Assembly (NCBI GenBank): GCA_021792365.1
Contig: JAJYUT010000004.1
Span: forward strand, 472,187 to 536,186
Reading direction: 5' to 3'
Length of the DNA stretch: 64,000 bases
Origin: Pseudomonadota bacterium
GTDB lineage: Bacteria; Pseudomonadota; Alphaproteobacteria; Dongiales; Dongiaceae
Part shown: positions 36,979 through 46,802 of the stretch, piece by piece
Position numbering within the stretch: position 1 is the first letter of the stretch
Layout of the letters: every line of letters starts with the position of its first letter
Program-made: the position numbers and the translations under genes
Notes under the pieces: generated by a model
What the model was told of the DNA's origin: nothing
The model's database searches: none
What the model saw: only the letters and a program-made list of their open reading frames with translations

Positions 36979-38262
36979 ATGAAACAGCAAGCCTATCACA
37001 AGCGCTTTGTGGGGACCCACAAGCTCAGCCCCGAGACACTGATGATGAGCTACGGCTATGACCCGAAGCTCTCCGAGGGCGCGGTCAAGCCGCCGCTCTT
37101 CATGAGCTCCACCTTCGCCTTCCGCTCGGCGGAAGAGGGCGCGCATTTCTTCGACGTGACCGCCGGCCGGGTGAAGCTGAACACGGAGGAGACGGCGGGC
37201 CTCGTCTATTCCCGCTTCAACAATCCGAACCTGGAGGTGTTGGAGGACCGTATCTCCATCCTGGAGGAGGCGGATGACGCCTGCGTCTTCTCCAGCGGCA
37301 TGTCGGCGATCACCACGGCAGCGATGGCCTTTCTGCGTCCCGGCATGTCGATGGTGATGTCGAAGCCGATCTATGGCGGCACCTCGTCGCTGTTCTCCAG
37401 CTTCTTCCCGGATTTCGGCATCACGGTGGTGCCGATGACCGACGGGCTGAGCGTCGAGGGCATCACGTCGGCCATGAACGAGGGGGCGCGCCACGGACAG
37501 CTCGGCATGGTGCTGATCGAGACCCCGGCCAACCCGACCAACACGCTGATCGATATCAGCCTGGTCGGTGGGCAGTGCCTGCAGCATGGGCTGCGCACGG
37601 GGCACAAACCGATCCTGTTGGTGGACAACACGTTCCTCGGCCCGATCCACCAGAAGCCGATCCTGCACGGCGCCGACCTTGTCGCCTATTCGGTGACAAA
37701 GTACCTCGCCGGCCACAGCGACCTGGTCGCGGGCGCGGTGGCGGGGCGCGAGGACCTGATGTTCGCCGTGCGCAAGCTGCGCGGCCTCCTGGGCACGCAG
37801 CTCGATCCGCACAGCGCCTGGCTCATCAGCCGCTCGCTGGAGACGCTCAGCCTGCGCATGGAGCGCGCGAACCACAGCGCGCGTATCATCGCGGAGCGCC
37901 TGCGCGCCCATCCGATGGTGGAGAGCGTGAACTATCTCGGCTTTCTTGAGCCAGGCACGCGCGAGGCGGAGGTGTTCCGGAAGCAATGCCATAGCGCCGG
38001 CTCGACCTTCGCGTTCAACGTGAAGGGCGGGCGGGAGACGGCCTTCCGCATCCTCAACCGGATCCAGTTGATCAAGCTGGCGGTCAGCCTGGGCGGGACG
38101 GAATCGCTGATCTGCCACCCGGCCTCTACCACCCATTCCGGGATCAAGGCGGAGGAGCGCAAGGCGCTCGGCATCACCGAGGGCACGATCCGCCTGTCGA
38201 TCGGCGTGGAGGATCCGGGCGATCTGCTCGCCGACCTGGAGCAGGCCATGCAGGACGCCTAG
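36979..38262 (+). CDS. mdeA: Methionine gamma-lyase-like PLP enzyme (Cys/Met metabolism family)
   Basis: 427 residues of the cystathionine gamma-synthase fold-type I family. The PLP lysine is K241 in SVTKYLAGHSDL; YSRFNNPN, SSGMSA (phosphate loop) and the SLGGTESLICHPASTTHS segment are intact. The putative reaction splits methionine into methanethiol, ammonia and 2-oxobutyrate. The call to mdeA rather than a gamma-synthase rests on context: an Lrp regulator on one side and an E1 dehydrogenase on the other. A GGAG site precedes the ATG. The family also contains cystathionine and O-acetylhomoserine enzymes, so activity is not certain. Confidence 0.75.
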   Translation: MKQQAYHKRFVGTHKLSPETLMMSYGYDPKLSEGAVKPPLFMSSTFAFRSAEEGAHFFDVTAGRVKLNTEETAGLVYSRFNNPNLEVLEDRISILEEADDACVFSSGMSAITTAAMAFLRPGMSMVMSKPIYGGTSSLFSSFFPDFGITVVPMTDGLSVEGITSAMNEGARHGQLGMVLIETPANPTNTLIDISLVGGQCLQHGLRTGHKPILLVDNTFLGPIHQKPILHGADLVAYSVTKYLAGHSDLVAGAVAGREDLMFAVRKLRGLLGTQLDPHSAWLISRSLETLSLRMERANHSARIIAERLRAHPMVESVNYLGFLEPGTREAEVFRKQCHSAGSTFAFNVKGGRETAFRILNRIQLIKLAVSLGGTESLICHPASTTHSGIKAEERKALGITEGTIRLSIGVEDPGDLLADLEQAMQDA

Positions 38263-38292
38263 ACGCGATCGAAGGTGAGGGGGGACGGATAG

Positions 38293-40689
38293 ATGGCTCA
38301 AACGGCGAATGTGCCGGCAGCGCTTGGCGCCCGGCCCTTTCCGATCGAGGTGCTGCGGGATATCGAGCGCAAGATCCTCTGGCTATCGACCCAGATCATC
38401 CATCACGCCAATCACGAGCGCGACAGCGACGACGGGCTGAAGGTCGGCGGGCACCAGGCCTCGTCCGCCTCGCTGGTCACGATCATGACCGTGCTCTATT
38501 TCGCGATCCTGCGCCCGCAGGATCGCGTGGCGGTCAAGCCGCACGCCTCGCCCGTGTTCCACGCCATCCAGTACCTGCTGGGCAATCAGAGCGTGGACAT
38601 GCTCAAGAGCTTCCGTGCATTCGGCGGGGCGCAATCCTATCCATCACGCACCAAGGATGTGGACGACGTGGATTTCTCCACCGGCTCGGTCGGGCTCGGC
38701 GTCGCCATGACCTCCTTCGCCAGCCTGGTGCAAGACTATATCCGCGCCCATGGCTGGGGACGGCACTGGCCGGAGGGGCGCATGGTCGCTCTCGTGGGCG
38801 ACGCCGAGCTGGACGAGGGCAACATCTACGAGGCGCTCATCGAAGGGTGGAAGCACGGTCTGCGCAACACCTGGTGGGTGGTGGACTACAACCGGCAGAG
38901 CCTGGATGCCGTGATCTCCGCGCCGCTGACCGGCAAGCTGACCACCGTGTTCGAGAACATGGGCTGGCGCGTCGTCACTGTGAAGTATGGCAAGCGCCTG
39001 CAGGCCTTGCGTGCGCAGCCGGGCGGGCAGGCGATCCTCGACTGGATCGATGCATGCGACAACGATCTCTACTCCGCGCTGACGTTCCAGGGCGCAGCCG
39101 GCTGGCGCGCGCAATTGGCGGAGGACCTGGTCGACGGGCAAGCGCGCGGCCTCATCGATGCGATGGATGACGACACGCTCGGGGCCACCATGACGGATCT
39201 CGGCGGCCATTGCGTGGAAAGCCTGCTGGAGGCGTTCGAGGAGGCGACCACCACCGATCAGCCGGTCTGTTTCATCTGCTACACGATCAAAGGCTTCGGC
39301 TTGCCATTGGCGGGTCACAAGGACAACCACGCCGGCCTGATGACGCCGGAGCAGATGCGGGGCTTCAAGGCTGCCAACAACATCCTCGACGGGCAGGAAT
39401 GGTCGAAGACGGCGGGGCTCAACCGCGCGGAGCGCGAACTCGAGGCGTTGCTGGCCGAGACGCCGTTCAACGCGAAGGGGCGGCGGCGCCTGAGTGCCGA
39501 ACGGATCGAGATCGGCACGCTTCCCCTGCCGCCGATCAAGGGCGCCATGTCCACCCAGCAGGGCTTCGGCCAGATCCTGGCGGAGATTGCCCGTGCTGGC
39601 GGCAGGCTGGCGGAGCGCATTGTCACCACCTCTCCGGACGTGACGGTTTCCACCAATCTCGGCCCCTGGGTGAATCGCCGCGGCGTCTTTGCCGTGCGCC
39701 AGCAGGAGGACGTGTTCCAGGCGCGCAAGCTGTTGTCGGCGCAACGCTGGGGCAAGGGGCCCGCGGGCCAGCACATCGAGCTTGGCATCGCGGAGAACAA
39801 CCTGTTCCTGATGCTGGCGGCCATGGGCCTCAGCCATAGCATCTTCGGCGAGCGGCTGCTGCCGATCGGAACGCTCTACGATCCCTTCATCGCGCGCGGG
39901 CTCGATGCGCTGAACTATGCCTGCTACCAGGATGCCCGCTTCATCCTGGTCGCGACGCCATCGGGCATCACGCTGGCACCGGAGGGCGGCGCGCATCAAT
40001 CCATCGGCACGCCGCTGATCGGCATGGCGCAGGATGGCATCGCGAGTTTTGAGCCATCCTATGTCGATGAGTTGGCCGTGATCATGGAATGGGCCTTGGA
40101 GTATATCCAGCGCGAACCCAGGACGGAGAAGGGCGACGCCTGGCTGCACGAGCGCGATGGCGGGTCTGTCTACCTGCGTCTTTCGACCCGCGCCATCGAC
40201 CAGGTGCTGCGGCCGATGTCGCCGGCGCTGCGCCAGGGCATCATCCAGGGCGGCTATTGGATGCGCTCGCCGGCGGACGGTGCGAGATTAGCGATAGCTT
40301 TCACCGGCGCAGTGGCGCCGGAAGCCGCAACGGCGATGGGTGAATTGCTCGAGTATTTTCCCGGAGCGGGCCTGCTGGCGGTGACCTCGGCGGACCGGCT
40401 GAATGCCGGCTGGAAAGCGGCGCAGACCGCGCAGCAGCATGGGCAGGCGGCGGACTCCCATATTGAGCACCTGTTGGCGCCGCTGGCGCGCGATGCCCGG
40501 ATCGTGACCGTCGTCGACGGCCACCCGACCGCCTTGTCCTGGATGGGCGGCGTCCACGGCCATCGCGTGCAGGCGCTGGGGGTCGAGCATTTCGGCCAGA
40601 CCGGGACCATTTCAGACCTCTACCGCCATTACCGGATCGACGCGGCGGCGATCGTCGAAGCGGCACTCGTGCAGCGCCCACGGCGGTAG
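38293..40689 (+). CDS. mdeB: Homodimeric 2-oxoacid dehydrogenase E1 (2-oxobutyrate/pyruvate type), MdeB-like
   Basis: 798 residues, AceE-type TPP enzyme. The TPP motif GDAELDEGN (about residues 174-182) starting with GD and ending in an NxxxxxxxN-like region, the SVGLG segment, and GHKDNHAG, GIAENNLF in the second half are family marks. Shorter than E. coli AceE (887). In P. putida mdeB encodes a 2-oxobutyrate-acting E1 homologue next to mdeA; the 30-nt spacing here argues for the same role, with E2/E3 supplied from elsewhere. Confidence 0.8.
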   Translation: MAQTANVPAALGARPFPIEVLRDIERKILWLSTQIIHHANHERDSDDGLKVGGHQASSASLVTIMTVLYFAILRPQDRVAVKPHASPVFHAIQYLLGNQSVDMLKSFRAFGGAQSYPSRTKDVDDVDFSTGSVGLGVAMTSFASLVQDYIRAHGWGRHWPEGRMVALVGDAELDEGNIYEALIEGWKHGLRNTWWVVDYNRQSLDAVISAPLTGKLTTVFENMGWRVVTVKYGKRLQALRAQPGGQAILDWIDACDNDLYSALTFQGAAGWRAQLAEDLVDGQARGLIDAMDDDTLGATMTDLGGHCVESLLEAFEEATTTDQPVCFICYTIKGFGLPLAGHKDNHAGLMTPEQMRGFKAANNILDGQEWSKTAGLNRAERELEALLAETPFNAKGRRRLSAERIEIGTLPLPPIKGAMSTQQGFGQILAEIARAGGRLAERIVTTSPDVTVSTNLGPWVNRRGVFAVRQQEDVFQARKLLSAQRWGKGPAGQHIELGIAENNLFLMLAAMGLSHSIFGERLLPIGTLYDPFIARGLDALNYACYQDARFILVATPSGITLAPEGGAHQSIGTPLIGMAQDGIASFEPSYVDELAVIMEWALEYIQREPRTEKGDAWLHERDGGSVYLRLSTRAIDQVLRPMSPALRQGIIQGGYWMRSPADGARLAIAFTGAVAPEAATAMGELLEYFPGAGLLAVTSADRLNAGWKAAQTAQQHGQAADSHIEHLLAPLARDARIVTVVDGHPTALSWMGGVHGHRVQALGVEHFGQTGTISDLYRHYRIDAAAIVEAALVQRPRR

Positions 40690-40777
40690 CAGCCAGCCAC
40701 AAGGCTATTGCTGGCGGCCTGCCGCCCGCTCAATGATCGGTGCGCTGGTCTATCATCATTGAAGGGAGGCAAATCCG

Positions 40778-41710
40778 ATGAAGCTGCCATGGATCGTTGC
40801 GGCTGCTGCGGCTGCCGCACTCATCGCCGCGCCCGTTGCCGCGCAGGACAGACATCCGCTCTGGGAGCTCTACGAAAGCACGTTCAAAACCGCCAAATAT
40901 GTCGACCTCACCCATGCCTTCGAGCCGGTCCAGCCGGTATGGCCGGGCTTCGGGCATGCGAAGTTCAAGCCGGCAATCGCCGGCTCCGATCTCGGCGACT
41001 ATGCCAAGAAGGGCGACGAGTTCACCTACGAGAAGCACGGGTTCATCGCCACGGCGTATGAGCTCACCACAGATCAATACGGCACGCAGCTCGACCCGCC
41101 GGCGCATTGGGACAACATGGGCGCGACGATCAGCGATATCCCGGCGAGCGTCACGCTGCGACCGCTTGTGGTCGTTGATATCCACGAGAAGGTCGCGCAG
41201 GATCCCGGCTATCACGCCACCATCGACGACGTGAAAGCCTGGGAGGGTGAGCACGGCACGGTGCCCGAGGGCTCGGTCGTGATGTTCCGCTCCGACTGGC
41301 ACAACAAGTGGAGCGACGTCGAGAACTTCGCCAAGAAGCCCTTCCCCGGCGTGAAGCTCGACACGCTGCAGTTCCTGCACAACGAACGCAAGATCCTGTT
41401 CCACGGCCACGAGCCGCTCGACACCGATACGACGCCGACGCTCGAGGGCGAGGCCTGGCTGATGCACAACCACTTCGCCCAGGCCGAGGGTGTCGCCAAT
41501 CTCGACCAGGTCCCCGAGGCGGGCGCCCTGATCGCGATCGGCTTCGCCAAGCCGAAGGGGGGCGTCGGCGGGTACGCGCGCTACGTCGCGATCTGCCCGC
41601 CCGACTGGCAGCACGGCGTCTCGGTCGCTGACGAGCCCGGCGCGCCTCTGCCCAAGCAGCCGCACCCGCTGAAGCGCAACGCGGAAGGCGTGCTGGTGCC
41701 GACGCCTTGA
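40778..41710 (+). CDS. Secreted cyclase family protein (KynB/arylformamidase-like fold)
   Basis: 310 residues with a Sec signal peptide (hydrophobic residues 5-21, cleavage near AAPVAA-Q). The cyclase domain begins KYVDLTHAFEP (40-50). The canonical metal motif HxGTHxDxPxH is altered to QYGTQLDPPAH (residues 100-110): both first ligand histidines are Gln, while Asp106 and His110 remain. The rest, including HGHEPLDTDTT, is well preserved, so this is probably a stable subfamily rather than decay. Substrate unknown; periplasmic. Excellent GGGAGG ribosome site. Confidence 0.8.
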   Translation: MKLPWIVAAAAAAALIAAPVAAQDRHPLWELYESTFKTAKYVDLTHAFEPVQPVWPGFGHAKFKPAIAGSDLGDYAKKGDEFTYEKHGFIATAYELTTDQYGTQLDPPAHWDNMGATISDIPASVTLRPLVVVDIHEKVAQDPGYHATIDDVKAWEGEHGTVPEGSVVMFRSDWHNKWSDVENFAKKPFPGVKLDTLQFLHNERKILFHGHEPLDTDTTPTLEGEAWLMHNHFAQAEGVANLDQVPEAGALIAIGFAKPKGGVGGYARYVAICPPDWQHGVSVADEPGAPLPKQPHPLKRNAEGVLVPTP

Positions 41711-41741
41711 CGGCGTTCGTGTAGGGCCTGCTAGATTGGCC

Positions 41742-41771
41742 AAGGCCCCGCCGCCCGGCGGGGCCTTTCTT
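41742..41771 (+). terminator. Strong intrinsic terminator after the cyclase gene
   Basis: AAGGCCCCGCCG (41742-41753) and CGGCGGGGCCTT (41756-41767) form a 12-bp stem, followed by TCTT. It separates the cyclase gene from the TauE/SafE gene, though the latter's ribosome site follows closely, so read-through may occur. Confidence 0.8.
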
Positions 41772-41782
41772 CGGGGAGCATC

Positions 41783-42541
41783 ATGGATATCTCGGATGCA
41801 GCGCTGCTGTTCGCCGCTGGCTTCGCTGGCGGGATCGCGGCGGCGATTGCGGGCGGTGCGTCCCTGGTGACTTTTCCCACGCTGCTGGCGCTGGGCCTGC
41901 CGCCGGTGGCCGCGAACGCAACCAATGCCGTGGGTCTCTCGCTCAGCAATTTCATGGCGGCCGTGGCGGATTGGCGGCGGCGGCCGAGCTGGGGCCGCTC
42001 TCTGACCTGGCTGTTCGCCGTCAATTTCGTCGGCGGCGCGATCGGCGCGTTGCTGATGCTGGAGACCCCGGCGGACCTGCTGATCCTCCTGGTGCCGGGC
42101 CTGATCGGCGGGGCGACCCTGCTGTTCGCGCTCGGCCCGTGGATCCAGCGCCGCCTGCCGGCAATCGGCGACGGAAAGCTGCATGCCGCGGGCGTCGCCT
42201 TTCCGCTGTTCCTGTCCGCGATCTATGGCGGCTATTTCGGCGCGGCGCTCGGGGTGATCAATCTCGCGATCCTGTCCATCGGCGGGCTGACGGACCTGCG
42301 CAGCACCAACGTGCTCAAGAACATCCTCATCACCGGGGTCAGCGCGTCGTCGGTCTGGATCTATGTCTGGCAGGGTGCGGTGGTGTGGCCCGCCATGGTG
42401 GCGCTGATGGTGGGATCGATCGGCGGCGGCTATGCCGGCGGCTACCTCATCCGCGTGCTGCCGCCGCTCGGCGTGCGCTTCGGCATCATCGCCTTCGGCA
42501 CGGCGGCGACGACGTTTTACGCAGGCCGGTACTGGTTCTGA
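41783..42541 (+). CDS. TauE/SafE family sulfite/organosulfonate exporter-like permease
   Basis: 252 residues with about eight hydrophobic helices and the two family repeats: AAAIAGGASLVTFPTLLALGLPPVAANATNA in repeat one (key GG and P-N residues) and YGGYFGAALGVINLA in repeat two. Members export sulfite, sulfoacetate or related anions, or import other carboxylates. The nearby sulfur amino-acid genes make a sulfur-compound role attractive but not proven. Confidence 0.85.
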   Translation: MDISDAALLFAAGFAGGIAAAIAGGASLVTFPTLLALGLPPVAANATNAVGLSLSNFMAAVADWRRRPSWGRSLTWLFAVNFVGGAIGALLMLETPADLLILLVPGLIGGATLLFALGPWIQRRLPAIGDGKLHAAGVAFPLFLSAIYGGYFGAALGVINLAILSIGGLTDLRSTNVLKNILITGVSASSVWIYVWQGAVVWPAMVALMVGSIGGGYAGGYLIRVLPPLGVRFGIIAFGTAATTFYAGRYWF

Positions 42542-42548
42542 ACGGAAA

Positions 42549-42568
42549 GGCCGGCATCACTGCCGGCC
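42549..42568 (-). terminator. Hairpin between converging tauE-like and Fe-ADH genes
   Basis: GGCCGGCA (42549-42556) and TGCCGGCC (42561-42568) form a perfect 8-bp stem with a TCAC loop. On the minus strand TTTCCGTT follows, a weak U-tract, so it may end the alcohol dehydrogenase message and also serve the rightward gene. Confidence 0.6.
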
Positions 42569-42593
42569 CTCCCAAACTTCTGTGCGCGTGGAA

Positions 42594-43775
<1,182 letters not shown>

Positions 43776-43863
43776 TTCAGTGTAGTCCTTGGGTTTAGCC
43801 TCGAGGCCGGAGTGGCGGCATTCTAGCCGGTTCCGGGCGGCAGGGAAGGGGCTGAAAATCGGC

Positions 43864-44439
43864 CTAGAACAGCCGGAAATGGCCGGTCACGCGGTACTCG
43901 AACAGGACATCCTCCTCCCGCGCACCCCACCCGATATTGTGAATGATCAACAGCCGAGTGCCGTCGCCCGATCGCCCGTCTGACACGATGCCGATATGCG
44001 GCCGGCCATTGCCGAGCACCCACGCGACGATGTCGCCGGGCCGGTAGCCGGCAGGATCTTGCGTGACCGGCAGCGCATGGCCGCGCCGCGTGAACCAGGT
44101 GGCGAGGTTCGGCACGCGGCGGTGATCGATGTTCGGGTCCGGCGCCGAAAGGCCCCAGGTCCTTGGATAAGCAGCGAAGTGCCGCTTCATGTCGTGGTGC
44201 AGTTCCTGCTGCAGATCGAGTCCGGCCGCGCGGAGGGCGCGGATCACCACATCGCTGCACACCCCGCGCTCCAGCGGAACGTCGCCCATCGGATAGGCGA
44301 TCCGCTGATAGCTGGGATCGTAGATCAGCGTGACGCCGATCTGGGCGCGTGCGGCCGCGACGAAGTTGGCTACCGTGTCGGCACGCGCGGCGTTGACCAA
44401 CATCAATATCAAGATGATTGCGGCTATTGTTGAACGCAT
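43864..44439 (-). CDS. DUF1287 family secreted protein
   Basis: 191 residues with a short signal peptide (IAAIILILMLVNAARA, cleavage near residue 20). The mature part has the DUF1287 features GVCSDVVIRALRAAG with a conserved Cys, a DHRRVPNL stretch, YRPGDIVAW and HIGIVSD with a conserved His, which resembles the Cys-His layout of NlpC/P60-type folds. Probably a periplasmic cell-wall-related hydrolase-like protein; activity unproven. Confidence 0.85.
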   Translation of the reverse strand: MRSTIAAIILILMLVNAARADTVANFVAAARAQIGVTLIYDPSYQRIAYPMGDVPLERGVCSDVVIRALRAAGLDLQQELHHDMKRHFAAYPRTWGLSAPDPNIDHRRVPNLATWFTRRGHALPVTQDPAGYRPGDIVAWVLGNGRPHIGIVSDGRSGDGTRLLIIHNIGWGAREEDVLFEYRVTGHFRLF

Positions 44440-44571
44440 GTCGGTACCATCTGGTGGTCAGCACGCGCGGCCGAAGGTGGCGGATTTGCGGCGAGCCGTG
44501 CCGCGGAACGACCTATGACCGCAGTGCAGGCCATCTATGTCTCCAATCCAAATGCAAGCCAATCACCAATC

Positions 44572-44600
44572 TTGAGATTTCAATTGCTATTATTTAAAGT
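44572..44600 (+). promoter_or_regulatory. Predicted promoter of the KAP NTPase gene
   Basis: TTGAGA (44572-44577), a 17-nt spacer and TAAAGT (44595-44600) in an AT-rich leader, 57 nt upstream of the start. The surrounding 44440-44656 spacer holds no other gene and marks where base composition changes. Confidence 0.35.
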
Positions 44601-44656
44601 TGTAAACCCAAGTTTGTGTAGTTCGTGCGTCTCCAGCTAGCCACGAGGATCGCTTG

Positions 44657-46783
44657 GTGAAAGATCAGAGCAACATTAACACACCTGAGCGGCCCATTGA
44701 GACCGAGTCCCAAGACAGTCTAGGGCGAGGGGGATTCGCTGAGAGGATAGCAGATACGTTGATTGATCAAGGAACGGGAAATGCCACTGGAGTAGTGGTA
44801 GCCGTTACAGGAACCTGGGGAAGCGGCAAAAGTTCGGTACTGAATCTAGTGGAAGAGAGGCTGATATCGCACTATGGGGAACGCGTATTGGTCATTCGAT
44901 TCAATCCGTGGCTAGTTTCAAATCGAGACGACCTTATTCAACAGTTCTTTGCAGAACTTGCTGCCGCAATGAGCGCCCGTGAAGGGCACCGCAAGAAGCT
45001 AAAGAAGGTTGCGGAGGCGATACCGCAGTACTCTTTGGCGCTTTTGCCAGCTGCCACTGCTGCCGCAGCCCTAGTTCCTCATGTGAGTTGGTTCGCGAGT
45101 CTTGTTCCGTTTGCTAGACATCTTTCAGAATCTTTAAAGAGACGTCCAAGTCTGAATGCTGCGAAGGCTAAACTGAGAAGCGAACTTGAGTCCTCTCATG
45201 TCTCAATTGTCGTCCTTATCGACGAGGTTGATCGTGTTGACGACTCTGACGTGGTCGCGATTGCACAACTTGTCCGGTCGATTGCGGACTTTCCGGGAAT
45301 CTCTTACTGCCTTGCTTATGATGTCGAAAGAGTTGCGGAAGCCCTCGGTGGAGGTGGTGGCGCAAAACGCGGTCGAGCATATCTAGAGAAGATTGTTCAA
45401 TTTGGTTTTCCGATTCCGTACCTATTTTCAGACGAATTGGCAGGCCTATTAGCTGCAGAGATCGATTTGATTGGGGAACTTAAACGCGTGGGTCTGACTG
45501 CGTCCAAGAGCTACCAGACTTTGGCAGCAGAATTGTTTTCCGCTGACATCATCACTACTCCCCGTGACATCAAACGGCTGGTCGGCGCGTTTCGCGTCCT
45601 CGTTAGCGCAATTAGCGAGGAGGTTCAGCATTGCGACCTGCTTGCATTTGCGGCCCTTCAGACGAAATATCCCTCGCTTCTTACAAAAATTCGCTCAACG
45701 CCGGACCTATTTGTCGAGGATCCCCTTGACGCGACGGCATACTTCGCGCGTGAGGCTCTATCTAAATTGGATGGCAAGGACCGCTGGAAGGACATTTTCA
45801 AGCCGGAAGAAGTGACCGCAGCCAGCGAAAAATTGCTAGAGTGGTTGTTTCCTGGCATTGCCGAAAACTCGTCGGGAAACGAACGACTATCCGATCCGCG
45901 AGCGCTCTGTTCAAGACGTGCTCTTCTGACAGCACTGAGAATGGGGATTGTGCCTGGCTTCTACAGTCGAGCGACAATCATCAGCTTAGTTGAAAACACG
46001 TCTGATGGCATTTCGGAATTTTTGAGCGGGGCAGCGAAGCAAGGACGACTTGATCGCCTGCTTCCGCAGCTGAATGAAATAGCACCCACCCAACCCGCTC
46101 ATGTCTTGGTAAGGTTTTGGAGCTCGGTAATCGAGTACCTCCAGCCTAAGCTGGATAGTTGGCAAGCACCATTTGCAATGGAGCACCGTCTTATCCAGGA
46201 TTTTGAGGCGGCTTTTCGAAGATGTGTGCTCAAGAACTCAGAGTTCGCGGACATCGCCCGGCGCGTCATGCGCAAGCCGGTTCAAGAAGGACAGACAGCT
46301 CTCGTCGCGCATATCATTTGGGATTTGTTCTTTACCTACGGTTTGTTTGGTCGTGACAAGCGCAGCACGCGCTTTGCGTTCCTTAGCTCAGATGAAGTGC
46401 AAACCGCAGGTCTTCAGCTTGGAAAGGAATACAGAAAACGGCATCTTGCTTACAATTGGGCTGCGACGCTTGGTGATATGCTTCCGATCTATGTGATTAG
46501 AGCAACTGGAAACTGGGATGACGCATGTAAGCGGCAGCTCGCAGATTTACTTTCAGATGAAACCGCTCTCGATGGATTCGTATTTGCTATGTTTGGAGAT
46601 AGCCGCGGGGCCGAATTTACAACGATTGAGGATATGGTAGGCGTAGAGTTCTTATCGAGAGCTATCCTAAGTCGAGGCGAATCTTTCGGTGAAAGAAAGA
46701 CATTGTTAGAGGCAGCATACAGTCGCGCTCGTCGTCAACTGGGGATTCAAATTCCGGAAACGGACCAGTTGGATGACGACTAG
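44657..46783 (+). CDS. KAP family P-loop NTPase, AT-rich accessory gene
   Basis: 708 residues from a GTG at 44657 with a GAGG site 8 nt upstream (a TTG precedes it). Walker A GTWGSGKSS at 52-60, the KAP mark RFNPW at 81-85, a hydrophobic insert between the Walker motifs at about 124-152 (LALLPAATAAAALVP and beyond) that could be membrane-embedded, Walker B VVLIDEVDR at 185-193 and the TPRDIKRLVGAF sensor-2-like segment near 300. The C-terminal ~400 residues are helical with no domain I recognise. KAP NTPases are sporadic, mobile and often linked with phage defence. Its codon use is far more AT-rich than every neighbour. Confidence 0.85.
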   Translation: MKDQSNINTPERPIETESQDSLGRGGFAERIADTLIDQGTGNATGVVVAVTGTWGSGKSSVLNLVEERLISHYGERVLVIRFNPWLVSNRDDLIQQFFAELAAAMSAREGHRKKLKKVAEAIPQYSLALLPAATAAAALVPHVSWFASLVPFARHLSESLKRRPSLNAAKAKLRSELESSHVSIVVLIDEVDRVDDSDVVAIAQLVRSIADFPGISYCLAYDVERVAEALGGGGGAKRGRAYLEKIVQFGFPIPYLFSDELAGLLAAEIDLIGELKRVGLTASKSYQTLAAELFSADIITTPRDIKRLVGAFRVLVSAISEEVQHCDLLAFAALQTKYPSLLTKIRSTPDLFVEDPLDATAYFAREALSKLDGKDRWKDIFKPEEVTAASEKLLEWLFPGIAENSSGNERLSDPRALCSRRALLTALRMGIVPGFYSRATIISLVENTSDGISEFLSGAAKQGRLDRLLPQLNEIAPTQPAHVLVRFWSSVIEYLQPKLDSWQAPFAMEHRLIQDFEAAFRRCVLKNSEFADIARRVMRKPVQEGQTALVAHIIWDLFFTYGLFGRDKRSTRFAFLSSDEVQTAGLQLGKEYRKRHLAYNWAATLGDMLPIYVIRATGNWDDACKRQLADLLSDETALDGFVFAMFGDSRGAEFTTIEDMVGVEFLSRAILSRGESFGERKTLLEAAYSRARRQLGIQIPETDQLDDD

Positions 46784-46802
46784 GTTGATCGCCGTTGGCT
46801 TT

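Noticed and set aside
44520..46802. Direct repeats or an integrase at the edges of the KAP gene
   Set aside because: Only a GATCGC hexamer is shared by both sides; too short to claim an attachment site or transposon ends.
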